A stretch of 64,000 nt of DNA from Pinibacter sp031553495 (GCA_031553495.1 JAVBLN010000021.1:1-64000), one strand, 5' to 3'; positions 9,019 through 18,251 are shown, counted from the first letter of the stretch. A program made the numbers and translations. The notes: generated from the letters alone by a model not told the origin.

Positions 9019-9891
9019 TTAATCGTTTTCCAAGTATTCGTGTAAGTATTGTTGTGGGGTTTTGCCTGTGGTAGATTTGAAGTATTTATGAAAACAGGTG
9101 AAATTATTAAAGCCGCTGTCGTAGCATACCTGCTTTATGGTTTTGCGGTTTTCAATAATTAGCTTGCAGGCATAGCCAATGCGTATTTCAATTAAGAAAT
9201 GAGTAAAAGTTTTGCCGGTGCGGCTTTTAAAATACCTGCAAAATGAATTGGTGGTTAACCCCGCTTTGGCTGCAATAGCCTCCAGCGATATTTTTCTGGT
9301 AAAATTTTTAAAAACATAATCATATATCGCATTGATACGTTCGTTCTCCTGCAACTGAAAATCATTGCGAAAACCTATTGAAGAAAGTGTTGTCACCTTT
9401 TCCATTTTTGAAAGTGCGGTCAGGCATTCCAGCAATGCAATAATCCTTTCTATTCCATCTGCTGTTCTTATTTTTTTTATCAGGCTGCTTATTTTGTCGG
9501 TATATTTTTTATCTATTAAAATGCCGCATCTTGCTTTTTCAAGAAACGCTTTTATGGGAGCGGCCTCCGGTAGTATAAGAAATTTATCTCCCCAAAAGTT
9601 TTCCATAAAATGAATAACTGTGGCATATGGCGTTTTGCTTTCTGTAACCCGTAAATGGGCGTCGTCGTAGCGAATATAATGTGGAAGATTGGATCCGAAT
9701 AATATGATGTCGCCGGCGGCAAAGCGCTTAATATGATCTCCGGCAAACTGCGTTCCGCCGCCTTTGTGTATTTGTATCAGCTCTACTTCAGGGTGGTAAT
9801 GCCATTTGTTTATAACATTGGGAAGCATATCTTCCCTCACGTTAAATGAACGGGTAGGGGCTACCAATACCTTCAACAATTTTGCTTTCAT
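9019..9891 (-). CDS. AraC-family transcriptional regulator
   Basis: A 290-residue regulator with an N-terminal cupin-like sensor (KWHYHPEVELIQIHKG, then GDIILFGSNLPHYI) and a C-terminal double helix-turn-helix from about residue 190 (ISLEAIAAKAGLTTNSFCRY, then IKQVCYDSGFNNFTCFHKYF and the typical TGKTPQQYL end). The HYHPE metal/sugar-pocket look suggests a sugar or small-ligand sensor, usually an activator. I chose ATG 9889-9891 rather than the in-frame ATG 24 bp upstream because a promoter box lies at 9913-9920, leaving no room for the longer form. The target is unknown; the kdgK/eda genes are the nearest sugar genes, but this gene points away from them. Confidence 0.88.
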   Translation of the reverse strand: MKAKLLKVLVAPTRSFNVREDMLPNVINKWHYHPEVELIQIHKGGGTQFAGDHIKRFAAGDIILFGSNLPHYIRYDDAHLRVTESKTPYATVIHFMENFWGDKFLILPEAAPIKAFLEKARCGILIDKKYTDKISSLIKKIRTADGIERIIALLECLTALSKMEKVTTLSSIGFRNDFQLQENERINAIYDYVFKNFTRKISLEAIAAKAGLTTNSFCRYFKSRTGKTFTHFLIEIRIGYACKLIIENRKTIKQVCYDSGFNNFTCFHKYFKSTTGKTPQQYLHEYLEND

Positions 9892-9912
9892 AATTTCTAC
9901 CTTCAAAAAGGG

Positions 9913-9920
9913 CAAATTTA
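9913..9920 (-). promoter_or_regulatory. TAnnTTTG-type promoter box of the AraC gene
   Basis: On the minus strand this reads TAAATTTG, matching the Bacteroidetes -7 element, about 22 bp upstream of the chosen start codon. Confidence 0.55.
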
Positions 9921-10184
9921 ATCGAAATGATGTTAAAATAACTTAATACTTGGATAAATAGAGTGGAAAAAGCGAACTTTAAATATACTTTCTTTGTTCC
10001 TGCAACATCAGGTTGTGTTTTTATTATTCGAACGAAATACAGAAGCCTTGCCAATATTATACTTACATAAGAATTATTGTTTTTTTTATAAATTTTTCAA
10101 TTGTCAGAAATCTGAGATCAAAGATCCGGTGTTAGAGGGAAGATGCTTCTGACATCTGACCTATGGCCGCAGACATTTCTTTTG

Positions 10185-10260
10185 CTCAATAGAATTACTA
10201 CAGTATAAGTGAGTGACACAACAGAAGCTTAATAGTAGCAATATAGCCGGTACCCAAAAA
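10185..10260 (-). repeat. family A repeat, copy 5 (reverse, T-type)
   Basis: Core AAGTGAGTGACACAACAG, ending AGCCGGTACCCAAAAAA. With the CTGACATCTGACC words before it (10101-10175) it makes up most of the 474 bp gap upstream of kdgK. Confidence 0.85.
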
Positions 10261-10281
10261 AGCATTGAACAACTTTATAGC

Positions 10282-10309
10282 GTACGAAAAAACAGTAACT
10301 AGTTCGTAC
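10282..10309. promoter_or_regulatory. inverted repeat upstream of kdgK, possible operator
   Basis: GTACGAA (10282-10288) and TTCGTAC (10303-10309) form a 7-bp inverted repeat with centres 21 bp apart, about two helical turns, 57 bp upstream of the kinase start. A small hairpin CCTGC-N7-GCAGG follows before the gene. The spacing suits a dimeric regulator; no protein can be assigned. Confidence 0.5.
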
Positions 10310-10365
10310 TATTTTTTATAATCAAAATAAACCTGCCTTTAAAGCAGGATAAAAACCAATAAACA

Positions 10366-11400
10366 ATGAGTAAAGTAGTAACATTCGGTGAAATCATGTT
10401 AAGGTTGATGACTCCTGAGCGTCAACGTTTTTCACAGGCAACGTCTTTCCAGGCTTCCTATGGTGGTGGTGAAGCTAATGTGGCTGTATCGCTAGCCAAT
10501 TACGGTATTCAGGCCGATTTCGTAACCCGTTTGCCTCAAAATGATTTGGGCAGATGTGTGATTATGGATTTGAGAAAATATAATGTAGGCACTCAAAATA
10601 TTGTGTTGGGCGGCGATCGTCTTGGTATCTATTTCCTTGAAACCGGGGCTGTTGCTCGTCCCAGCAAAGTTGTGTACGATCGTGCCCACTCTGCTATAGC
10701 AGAAATTAAGCCCGGCATGATCGATTGGGAAAAAGTTTTGGAAGGCGCTCAGTGGTTCCACTGGACAGGTATTACTCCTGCTATTTCTCAGGGTGCGGCT
10801 GATGTGTGCCTTGAAGCGTTGAAAGTTGCAAACAAAAAAGGCATCACGGTTTCTACAGATCTTAACTATAGAAAGAACTTGTGGAAATATGGTAAAAAAG
10901 CAGGTGAAGTTATGCCGGCCTTGGTTGAGTGCTGCGATATTATTCTTGGTAATGAAGAAGATGCTGAAAAAGTTTTTGGTATCAAACCCGAAGGTGTTGA
11001 TGTATCTAAAGGTCATGTGGAAGGCGCGGCTTTCGAATCTGTGGGTAAACAATTAATGGCAAAATTCCCGCGTGCTAAAAAAGTGATCATCACTTTGCGC
11101 GGTTCTATCAGTGCCGATCATAACTCATGGAGTGGTGTTTTGTGGGATGGTAAAAAATTATTCCAGGCTCCTGTTTATCAAATTACCGACATCGTTGATC
11201 GCGTGGGTGGTGGCGATTCTTTCATGGGTGGACTTATTTATGGTTTGCTTACTTATCCTACCGATGATCAAAGCGCATTGAACTTCGCGGTTGCCGCATC
11301 TTGCCTGAAACACACTATTCACGGCGATTTTAACCAGGTAACCGTTCCTGAAGTGGAAGCCCTGATGAAAGGTGATGGTTCCGGTCGTGTGGTAAGATAA
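10366..11400 (+). CDS. kdgK: 2-dehydro-3-deoxygluconokinase (PfkB-family sugar kinase)
   Basis: Phosphorylates KDG to KDPG with ATP, the step before aldol cleavage in uronate/pectin breakdown. A 344-residue ribokinase fold: the N-terminal GEIMLRLMTPERQRF and GGGEANVAVSLANYG match the substrate-binding half of KDG kinases, and DRVGGGDSFMGGLIYGLL near residue 280 is the PfkB signature 2 with the catalytic Asp. The third Gly replaces the more common Ala of GAGD, a common variation. The KDPG aldolase gene follows 121 bp downstream with a large hairpin between them, so the two enzymes act in sequence. 2-keto sugars other than KDG are possible substrates, but the pairing favours KDG. Confidence 0.88.
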   Translation: MSKVVTFGEIMLRLMTPERQRFSQATSFQASYGGGEANVAVSLANYGIQADFVTRLPQNDLGRCVIMDLRKYNVGTQNIVLGGDRLGIYFLETGAVARPSKVVYDRAHSAIAEIKPGMIDWEKVLEGAQWFHWTGITPAISQGAADVCLEALKVANKKGITVSTDLNYRKNLWKYGKKAGEVMPALVECCDIILGNEEDAEKVFGIKPEGVDVSKGHVEGAAFESVGKQLMAKFPRAKKVIITLRGSISADHNSWSGVLWDGKKLFQAPVYQITDIVDRVGGGDSFMGGLIYGLLTYPTDDQSALNFAVAASCLKHTIHGDFNQVTVPEVEALMKGDGSGRVVR

Positions 11401-11439
11401 CTGTTATGAGTATGCGAAAACATATCCGCTTATAAACCT

Positions 11440-11491
11440 GTACGATGTGAAGTGTGTCAAGATAACATTCACCATACGCTTCACATCGTAC
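11440..11491 (+). terminator. 13-bp-stem hairpin between kdgK and eda
   Basis: GTACGATGTGAAG (11440-11452) pairs perfectly with CTTCACATCGTAC (11479-11491) across a 26-nt loop and is followed by GTTATTTTT. It could be a leaky terminator, an mRNA-stabilising stem that sets different levels of the two enzymes, or an operator, since it contains the GTAC(G) word found in the inverted repeat upstream of kdgK. Confidence 0.6.
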
Positions 11492-11521
11492 GTTATTTTT
11501 AAAACGAAATAAACAAATACT

Positions 11522-12181
11522 ATGTCAAAAAAAGATGCTGCATTAAAAGCGATACTTGACCAGGGAATGCTTCCCTTGTTCTATTATGCAGATGTGGAAG
11601 TGAGCATGGAAATAATCCGCTCTTTATATAGAGCCGGTGTAAGAGTATTGGAATATACCAACAGAGGAGCAAAGGCATTGGAAAATTTTGCAATTCTAAA
11701 AGAGAAATTGAAAACCGAAGCGCCTGATCTTTACCTGGGTATCGGCACTATAAAATCTAAAGAAGATGCTGAAGCATTTGTAAAAATTGGCGCAGACTTT
11801 TTGGTGTCGCCAATTGTTAATCCCGAAGTAGCCGCAGTTGCAAATGCAAACGATCTGTTGTGGGTGCCGGGCTGTATGACACCAACTGAAATTTACACAG
11901 CTCAACAAAATAAAGCTGCGTTAATTAAATTGTTCCCTGCAAATATTATTGGCCACGAGTTCATGAGTTCCATTAAGGAACTGTTCCAGGGGCAATTGTT
12001 TATTCCTACAGGTGGTGTGGATACTACAAAAGAAAACATTGCCACATGGTTCAAATCCGGTGTTTGTGCTGTGGGTATGGGTAGCAAACTGGTTAGCAAA
12101 GCAGTGCTTGAAAACCGGAGCTACGAGCAACTTGAAAAAGAAACAAAACAAGTGCTTGAGGTAATCAAGACTTGTAAATAA
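11522..12181 (+). CDS. eda: KDPG / 4-hydroxy-2-oxoglutarate aldolase
   Basis: Class I aldolase cleaving KDPG to pyruvate and glyceraldehyde-3-phosphate. In this 219-residue protein the Schiff-base lysine is K136 in LIKLFPA, and the catalytic glutamate is E44 in VLEYTNRGA. GIGTIKSKEDA and the phosphate-binding PTGGVDTTKENIATW loop are also present. The family length is normal, giving a homotrimeric cytosolic TIM barrel. It lies downstream of kdgK and completes the KDG to central metabolism route. No Entner-Doudoroff dehydratase or uronate isomerase is found in the window, so upstream steps must lie elsewhere. Confidence 0.92.
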   Translation: MSKKDAALKAILDQGMLPLFYYADVEVSMEIIRSLYRAGVRVLEYTNRGAKALENFAILKEKLKTEAPDLYLGIGTIKSKEDAEAFVKIGADFLVSPIVNPEVAAVANANDLLWVPGCMTPTEIYTAQQNKAALIKLFPANIIGHEFMSSIKELFQGQLFIPTGGVDTTKENIATWFKSGVCAVGMGSKLVSKAVLENRSYEQLEKETKQVLEVIKTCK

Positions 12182-12263
12182 TAAAAGCAGCCTGATGTCA
12201 GAGGTCAGGAATCAGCAGGCAGAGTGGTTTTCAATCTCTGACTTTTGATTTCTGGCTTCTGGC

Positions 12264-12343
12264 TTTTTTTTTGTTACCAGCGGTATTGCTACTATTGGGC
12301 ATCGTTGTGTCACTCACTTGTACGGTAGTAATTCTTTTCGGCG
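12264..12343 (+). repeat. family A repeat, copy 6 (forward, T-type)
   Basis: Begins with a nine-T tract and TTACCAGCGG and ends TTCTTTTCGGCG. Located between eda and the methyltransferase gene in a 338 bp gap whose rest is TCTGACTTTTGATTTCTGG-type simple words. Confidence 0.85.
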
Positions 12344-12519
12344 AATGATCGAATGATTGAAAGGTATTCCCGACTATGTGGAATTGATATTTTTTCTACT
12401 GCAAATTTTTAATTGAACTACTGAGGGATCAAAATCTCAAATCTCCGATCTCAATTTTCGAATTTATTTTTTGTTTTCAGATAAAATCATTATATTGGTA
12501 TCTGAAAACCATTAGTACT

Positions 12520-13272
12520 ATGGCATTTGAAACCTATAATGCTGCCTTTTACAAAAGCATAACTAACACTTCGTATTCTTCAGCGAAACATATTCTTGCG
12601 ATGGTAATGGAAAAATGCCAGGTCGCATCCGTATTGGATGTGGGTTGTGGTGTGGCCTCGTGGCTAAAGGGATATGAACAGCTAACCGGAAAAAAAGACT
12701 ATATAGGAGCAGATGGAAGTTATGTAAATGAAAAGCAACTGCTGATTCCTGCTGAAAAGTTTAAGAAAGTTGACCTGAAACAACCGCTCGATCTTCAACG
12801 TCAATTCGATCTGGTAATATCTATGGAAGTGGCCGAGCATATAGAAGAACCATATGCCGATATTTTTATCGATTCATTAGTTCGCCATTCCGACAAAATT
12901 TTATTCTCCGCAGCCTTACCGGGACAAGATGGTACATATCATGTAAATGAACAATTCCCTGAATATTGGGCCGAGAAATTTTTGCGTCGCGGCTATGTGT
13001 GTATCGATTTTATTCGTGATGAGATCTGGAATGACAGAAGCGTTGAAGTATGGTACAGGCAAAACACTTTGTTTTTTGTAAAAGAAGAAAACCTTGCTTT
13101 GTATCCTAAACTGGAAGCCCTGCGTAATGAAAAATCACGGGTTGAACTTACACGTATAAATCCTGATCTATGGGTGGAAAAAACAAGCATTTTAAAATCA
13201 TGGAAATATTTTTTGCGTTATAAAAGTTATCACTTTACAAACGTTGTAAAAAGCCTTTTGCAAAAAGCATAA
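12520..13272 (+). CDS. SAM-dependent class I methyltransferase
   Basis: A 250-residue protein with SAM-binding motif I VLDVGCGVASWL (about residues 39-50), an acidic residue ending strand 2 (GADGSY), and a motif IV region FDLVISMEVAEHI around 105. This is the Methyltransf_23-like fold used on small molecules, lipids and glycan precursors; the acceptor cannot be inferred. The C-terminus beyond residue 200 is basic and helical (SWKYFLRYKSYHFTNVVKSL), possibly for membrane or partner contact. It is a single gene followed by a strong terminator, so it is probably monocistronic. The C-terminal segment might alternatively suggest a role in sugar or lipid surface modification. Confidence 0.8.
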   Translation: MAFETYNAAFYKSITNTSYSSAKHILAMVMEKCQVASVLDVGCGVASWLKGYEQLTGKKDYIGADGSYVNEKQLLIPAEKFKKVDLKQPLDLQRQFDLVISMEVAEHIEEPYADIFIDSLVRHSDKILFSAALPGQDGTYHVNEQFPEYWAEKFLRRGYVCIDFIRDEIWNDRSVEVWYRQNTLFFVKEENLALYPKLEALRNEKSRVELTRINPDLWVEKTSILKSWKYFLRYKSYHFTNVVKSLLQKA

Positions 13273-13309
13273 GGCGCATTTTTAAACCATACCATTTACT
13301 ACCAATGCG

Positions 13310-13338
13310 AGACGGATTTTTTAATCCGTCTTTTTTTT
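13310..13338 (+). terminator. rho-independent terminator after methyltransferase gene
   Basis: Stem GACGGATT / AATCCGTC with a TTTT loop, followed by eight T residues. The GGATTTTTTAATCC centre is shared with the terminator at 52210-52243. Confidence 0.85.
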
Positions 13339-13479
13339 ATAAAGAAAAAATTGAAAGAGGAAGCTTTAATGCCTTCATGTTTCAAATAAATCTATAGCAG
13401 AAATCACTTCCCGGCCACTTACGAAAATCTATAGAATTCCCTGAGTTTAAAATAATAACTTGCAGGAAATTATCTACTA

Positions 13480-14199
13480 ATGACAACGATTCTTGCGCAA
13501 CTTCGAAAAGATCTTAAAAATAACGTTGATGAGCACACTAAAAATTCATCTAAACGCTTTTTTAAAGAAGAAATAAAATCATATGGTATAAAGGTTCCTA
13601 TGGTTAATCAAATTGCGAAAACTTATTTTACTAAAATTAAAGGAGAGAGTAAGAGCGACATTTTTGCATTATGCGAAAACCTGTGGAGTTCCGGCCTATT
13701 GGAGGAATCGTTTGTGGCTTGCCATTGGTCTTATGCAATAAGAAAGCAATTTGAAAAAAAGGATTTCAAAACTTTTGAGAAGTGGATAAATAGTTATGTT
13801 AGCAATTGGGCTTCCTGCGATACGTTTTGCAATCATTCAGTAGGTGAGTTTTTGGAAATGTATCCTGAATATTTAGTGCAATTAAAAAAATGGGCAGCTT
13901 CACGCAACCGTTGGATGCGTCGGGCTTCGGCCGTTTCGTTGATTGTACCGGCACGAAAAGGACTTTTCTTACATGATATTTTACAGATCGCAGAAATGTT
14001 GGTAACAGATGAAGACGATTTGGTACAGAAGGGTTATGGCTGGATGTTGAAAGTATCAAGCGAGGCGCATCAAAAAGAAGTATTTGATTTTGTAATTAAG
14101 CATAAGTCCATTATGCCTCGAACAGCGCTTCGCTATGCCATTGAAAAATTGCCTGCTGAAATGAAAGCGGAAGCTATGAAGAAAAATGTGAAAATGTGA
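13480..14199 (+). CDS. DNA alkylation repair protein (AlkC/AlkD-like HEAT repeats)
   Basis: A 239-residue all-helical protein of the DNA_alkylation family, related to the AlkD glycosylase that removes N3/N7-alkylpurines without base flipping. Features: the N-terminal FFKEEIKSYGIKVPMVNQIAK, the conserved WASCDTFCNHSVGEFL, and RNRWMRRASAVSLIVPAR with the Trp/Arg/Asp surface that contacts the DNA backbone, followed by QKGYGWMLKVSSE. The length equals the family norm. The last codons (KNVKM-stop) and the following bases are built from the GTGAAAATG / AATTTGAAAATTTGAAAAT words of repeat family B, so the 3' end abuts repeat DNA. No SOS-type box was recognised. Confidence 0.88.
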   Translation: MTTILAQLRKDLKNNVDEHTKNSSKRFFKEEIKSYGIKVPMVNQIAKTYFTKIKGESKSDIFALCENLWSSGLLEESFVACHWSYAIRKQFEKKDFKTFEKWINSYVSNWASCDTFCNHSVGEFLEMYPEYLVQLKKWAASRNRWMRRASAVSLIVPARKGLFLHDILQIAEMLVTDEDDLVQKGYGWMLKVSSEAHQKEVFDFVIKHKSIMPRTALRYAIEKLPAEMKAEAMKKNVKM

Positions 14200-14342
14200 T
14201 AATTTGAAAATTTGAAAATTCGTTGTGATAGAATTGTTTATTAATTCAATGATTCAATAATTCGATATTTCTCTGACCTCTGAAGGTTTGCTTGTACTAA
14301 AACACTTGCAACCGGCAACTTGAAACTTGTAACTTGCCCCCG

Positions 14343-14420
14343 CTCCACAGCATTACTGCAGTACAAGTGAGTGACACAACGAAGATGCCATGAAAAACCT
14401 ATGCCGGTATCCAAAAAAAA
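14343..14420 (-). repeat. family A repeat, copy 7 (reverse, T-type)
   Basis: Hybrid type: the T-type core GTGAGTGACACAACGA is followed by the ATGCCATGAAAAACC arm otherwise seen with C-type copies, then GCCGGTATCCAAAAAAAA. It lies in the 364 bp gap before the DUF695 gene, along with family B words at 14200-14220. Confidence 0.85.
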
Positions 14421-14563
14421 TCTTGCAATATGTCAACGTCCTTATTCTTTTGTTCTCTAATCACTTTCTGTTAAAATTCTACCTTAAAATGCAAATTTTC
14501 ATTGTTGTAAGAGCTTAACTTTAGTGGTTGGCAATTGATTAATAAATACAATACATAATAAAT

Positions 14564-15652
14564 ATGAGTTTTTTTAACCGTACGCAAAAAAGTAAAGACA
14601 CGCATATTCATTCCTACGGAGAATTTTGGAATTGGTTTCAATGCAATGAGAAAGAATTTTATTCTATAGTAAAGGAGCAGGGAAATGTTGAAGATGGTTT
14701 TTTCGATCAGCTTTCGGCAAAATTAGATGAACTCAAAGATGGTTTTTATTTTCTTGCCGGTATGTGTGATGAAGACACTGCCGAACTGGTTTTAACTGCA
14801 GACGGCAATATCAGAAATATTGCTTTTGTGGAGGACCTGGTGAATGCCGCTCCTGCGTTGCCAGGATGGCGATTTACTGCTTTGAAACCTGCTCTTGAAG
14901 GAATAGGTATTGAAATGGCGGGTTATCGTTACAATGAGGACAATCTTCATTTTTATGCTATTGAACATTCAGGGTATCCTGATGAAATTGATATAACTAT
15001 TGTACACGACGATCTTACAGAGGAGAACAAATCGCAAATATTAAATGGTGTTTATATTTTTCTTGACAACTATTTGGGTGAGCTTGATTTTTTAATTAAC
15101 ATCGACAACTTAAAAGTTATTGGCAGGAGTGAAGCTACAAGTGAATTGATTCCAATTTCTAAGCTCAATGATTTTTTAAAATGGCGGCAGAAAGAGTTTA
15201 TTGAAAAATATGAGGGCGTTCGGCATAATACCAAAGAGGATAGCTATACTTCTTTTGAGGCTGAAATGGAAAATGGAAATATGTTGCTTGCAATTATTAA
15301 TACTGATATTTTAAAATGGGATTGCAAGGCCTCTCATCCATGGGTAAGCGTTTTTACAATAAAGTATGATGGAAGTGATACCAACGGTATGCCTCATAGT
15401 AATGATTATGAAACAATGGATGATATTGAAGATGAAATAGTGCAAAAGCTTAACGATGCAGATGGTTATTTGAACATTGGCCGTCAAACCGGCAACTCAG
15501 AAAGAGAAGTTTATTTTGCATGCAAAGATTTTCGATTGCCTTCTAAAGTGTTTTATGAAATGCAGCAAAAATTCAAGGACAAATTCGAAATTGAATTTGA
15601 TATTTACAAAGACAAGTACTGGCAATCGTTTGAACGGTTTAATAGAAATTGA
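14564..15652 (+). CDS. DUF695 domain protein
   Basis: A 362-residue cytosolic acidic protein. The N-terminal half (about 10-210) contains SYGEFWNWFQCNEKEFYSIV and a beta-rich region up to LGEYDFLINI-like sequence. The C-terminal part from about residue 222 (SYTSFEAEMENGNMLLAIIN.. then ASHPWVSVFTIKYDG) matches the look of DUF695, a domain of unknown function found alone or fused in many bacteria. There is no signal peptide or TM. Weak nearby context (DNA repair gene upstream, polyferredoxin operon convergent) does not suggest a role. A promoter-like TTAACTTTAG lies about 50 bp upstream. Confidence 0.7.
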   Translation: MSFFNRTQKSKDTHIHSYGEFWNWFQCNEKEFYSIVKEQGNVEDGFFDQLSAKLDELKDGFYFLAGMCDEDTAELVLTADGNIRNIAFVEDLVNAAPALPGWRFTALKPALEGIGIEMAGYRYNEDNLHFYAIEHSGYPDEIDITIVHDDLTEENKSQILNGVYIFLDNYLGELDFLINIDNLKVIGRSEATSELIPISKLNDFLKWRQKEFIEKYEGVRHNTKEDSYTSFEAEMENGNMLLAIINTDILKWDCKASHPWVSVFTIKYDGSDTNGMPHSNDYETMDDIEDEIVQKLNDADGYLNIGRQTGNSEREVYFACKDFRLPSKVFYEMQQKFKDKFEIEFDIYKDKYWQSFERFNRN

Positions 15653-15725
15653 TTTTGTTTAATGTGGAAATGCGATGTATCCATATCAATAGTTCATTGA
15701 TTCGACCATCGCTGCTTTTCCGCCA

Positions 15726-17315
15726 TTAAAATCCGAAGTCATCCACTTTTATATCAGTCTTTTTTTCCTGTTTGGGAGGTAATGCTTTTTGATGTACGGG
15801 ATTGCCATCAATGTAAATTGCCCTGAATGGACGTACCGGGCATATATATTCGCAAGCGCCGCAACCCACACAGTAATCAGGTTCTATTTCAGGAATTGTT
15901 AACGCGTCTTCGGGATTGCCAAAAGGTTTCATAACCACCGCACCGGTAGGACAATGCTCCGCGCATGCGCCACAATTGGAGTTTTGCGAATGCACTATAC
16001 AGTTTTCAAGAATGAAGTTTACTTTGCCTACTTGCAGTGCATGCTTTTCTTCCACTGAAATTGCCTGGAGCGCATGATTGGGGCAAACACTTGTACATAT
16101 AGTGCAATCATAATTACAAAATCCGTTTTCAAACTTAATGGTTGGCTGCATAAAACCTGCAAGTCCATACTCGGTAATGGCAGGTGTAATAATATTAGCC
16201 GGGCATTTACTTACACACAAATGACAAGCCGTACACTTGTTTTGAAAATGAGTTAACCCAATGGCGCCCGGTGGAGTTATGGCATGTTGTTTAATGAAAG
16301 ATTTTTTACTCTTTCCGGAGAGCTTTTTATCCGCAAATGATTTTATACCAATTACTATAGTTGAAATTGCTGTGACGAAGAAAAAACGTCGGCTGCTTTT
16401 TAATGGTTTATTTTCTATAGTTGTTTGAGAGAATGCGGTAACAGGTTGTGGCTGTGCTTTTTTGCGTGGTTTGGATGGTGCGGCGAAAGTAGTTTTCTTC
16501 CAACCAAAGCCATAATAAATTGAACTTCGCTTGCAGGCTTTCAAGCAATTGAAACAACTTACGCACCGGCTATAATCAATTTTTCTGTTCTCGCCGTCAA
16601 GGCACTCAGCTTTGCAATTAAATTCGCACAGTCCGCATGCATTGCATTCAGGGCGAAACATAACCCTGAAAACCGAAAACTTTGACACAAAACCAAGCAC
16701 TGTACCAACAGGGCAGATTGTGTTGCAATATCTGCGGCCAAATTTATATGCCATCCATCCGATAAAAAGAAACATACCTAATGATAATGCAAACGCACCA
16801 ATGCTGTAAACAAACGGAAGCAGATATAACTTATAACTACCCATCGCGTTTACAATAAGTGCCAGCAGGTTATTTCCCGCTACATAAATTGGTTTCAATA
16901 TGTTTCCGGCAATACGTCCGTAAATGCTGTAAGGGTCGATTAAATTCAGCAGCAAAGGAAATCCTGCTATAAATGTAACTACCGAAATTGTCACGATTGC
17001 ATAACGCAACAGGTTGCGTGGTTTTCTATAAACGTACTTGCGTTTTTTGTGACGGCGATTTTCATACCAGCTTATAATGTCCTGCATAACACCAAGCGGG
17101 CAAATTGATGAACAGTATACCCGTCCAAACAAAATTGTAAGCACAAGTAAAAAAGCAATGATCGCTACATGAAATCCAATGATGGCGGGCACCAACTGGA
17201 ATTGCATCAATACATGAAATTGCAAAGGCATAATCTCTGCAAAATCAAGAAAAAAGAAACTGATGACCGCAAAAATGATTACGGAAAGGGCGACCCTGAT
17301 TCTTTTCAATGTCAT
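15726..17315 (-). CDS. membrane polyferredoxin (NapH/RdxA-like 4Fe-4S protein)
   Basis: A 529-residue electron-transfer protein. The N-terminal ~220 residues contain about five TM segments with two Cys pairs in the NapH/CcoG style (FGRVYCSSICPLG, C68/C72, and RRYCNTICPVG). Soluble ferredoxin-type motifs follow: CNACGLCEFNC, CVSCFNCLKAC, CTACHLCVSKCP, CTICTSVCP, CGACAEHCP and CVGCGACEYICP, so several [4Fe-4S] clusters. A Lys/Pro-rich linker and one further hydrophobic segment near 315 sit in between. It likely passes electrons between the quinone pool and cytosolic or periplasmic partners. The gene starts 6 bp after the DUF362 gene ends, so the two are cotranscribed. Confidence 0.85.
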   Translation of the reverse strand: MTLKRIRVALSVIIFAVISFFFLDFAEIMPLQFHVLMQFQLVPAIIGFHVAIIAFLLVLTILFGRVYCSSICPLGVMQDIISWYENRRHKKRKYVYRKPRNLLRYAIVTISVVTFIAGFPLLLNLIDPYSIYGRIAGNILKPIYVAGNNLLALIVNAMGSYKLYLLPFVYSIGAFALSLGMFLFIGWMAYKFGRRYCNTICPVGTVLGFVSKFSVFRVMFRPECNACGLCEFNCKAECLDGENRKIDYSRCVSCFNCLKACKRSSIYYGFGWKKTTFAAPSKPRKKAQPQPVTAFSQTTIENKPLKSSRRFFFVTAISTIVIGIKSFADKKLSGKSKKSFIKQHAITPPGAIGLTHFQNKCTACHLCVSKCPANIITPAITEYGLAGFMQPTIKFENGFCNYDCTICTSVCPNHALQAISVEEKHALQVGKVNFILENCIVHSQNSNCGACAEHCPTGAVVMKPFGNPEDALTIPEIEPDYCVGCGACEYICPVRPFRAIYIDGNPVHQKALPPKQEKKTDIKVDDFGF

Positions 17316-17321
17316 TAGCTA

Positions 17322-18251
17322 CTATACTTTAATTCTCTTTATGTTCAGTTTATCAAGGTTCATACTCCCAAGTTGCAGTTCGGCGGCTTTAGCAATATGC
17401 GCCACATCATCTACAGACATTTTCGCAATTTGTCCGAAGAACTTAACCGCTGCGGTATCTACGGCAACTATATCACTTGAAATAAACAACCCTTTCGGAT
17501 TTGCGACATCAGAGAGGCTGCGTCCTTTAGGTCCGTTTGATTTTACAACGCGATAACCATCCACAATATTTAAAGCTGCTCGTTTGTTTAACGAACAAAT
17601 ATCGGCTATACATTGCTGTAAGTCTGTGTCATGAAAGAATCTTCTGTCCCAAACAATACCCATATGATTCTTCATGGATATTGTCATTTTGGCGCCGCCA
17701 TGATTTTTCAGTACCGGCAAATTGAACCATACATCACAATCAAGAATGGCAGTATGCACTTTTGCTTTTTTAAGTTTTTTTCCTTTAGGCAGATCAATTT
17801 CCCTGTAGTAAGATTCAACATCAGCCGGCATCATCTTTCCTCCTGCCGAAGTTACAGCATCTTCTATACCGCTGTTTTTATAGCACTTGCGCCAGTCATC
17901 ACAGGTGTGATCAAATACCACAACTTCTTTAGCGCCTGCGGCAAGGCATTGCCTTACCATTTCCTTTACAAGTTCCGGATTGGTATTGCTTGCAAATTCA
18001 GGACCTTTATCCCAACCTATATTTGGTTTCAATGTTACTTTGTATCCTTTCTTAACATATTTGCCGATACCTCCCAGTTCCGCGATGGCCTTCTTGAACA
18101 TCTCCACAGGTTCGCCGCCCATTACAGCTACCATATCAACAGCGCCATTATTTTTTAGACTTTCGGAAAGTATGCTCATGCCGCCTGATGTTTTTACAAA
18201 AGCGGCAGCTCCAGTAAGAGCAATGGCTTTTAAAAAATCGCTTCTGTTCAT
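17322..18251 (-). CDS. DUF362 domain protein with exported-type N-terminus
   Basis: A 309-residue DUF362 protein. The N-terminus NRSDFLKAIALTGAAAFVKT resembles a Tat-like or Sec signal but has only one Arg, so Tat export is doubtful. The core motifs are the DUF362 ones: LKPNIGWDKGPEFASNTNPE, VVVFDHTCDDWRKCYKNSG and VWFNLPVLKNHGGAKMTISM-KNHMGIVWD. DUF362 proteins are typically found fused or adjacent to ferredoxin domains, as here, and are suspected redox enzymes, but no reaction is established. Position: third gene of a four-gene operon ending in the polyferredoxin. Confidence 0.82.
   Translation of the reverse strand: MNRSDFLKAIALTGAAAFVKTSGGMSILSESLKNNGAVDMVAVMGGEPVEMFKKAIAELGGIGKYVKKGYKVTLKPNIGWDKGPEFASNTNPELVKEMVRQCLAAGAKEVVVFDHTCDDWRKCYKNSGIEDAVTSAGGKMMPADVESYYREIDLPKGKKLKKAKVHTAILDCDVWFNLPVLKNHGGAKMTISMKNHMGIVWDRRFFHDTDLQQCIADICSLNKRAALNIVDGYRVVKSNGPKGRSLSDVANPKGLFISSDIVAVDTAAVKFFGQIAKMSVDDVAHIAKAAELQLGSMNLDKLNIKRIKV

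Noticed and set aside
17631..18158. 175-codon + strand frame within the DUF362 gene
   Set aside because: Antisense shadow; the minus strand encodes clear DUF362 motifs.
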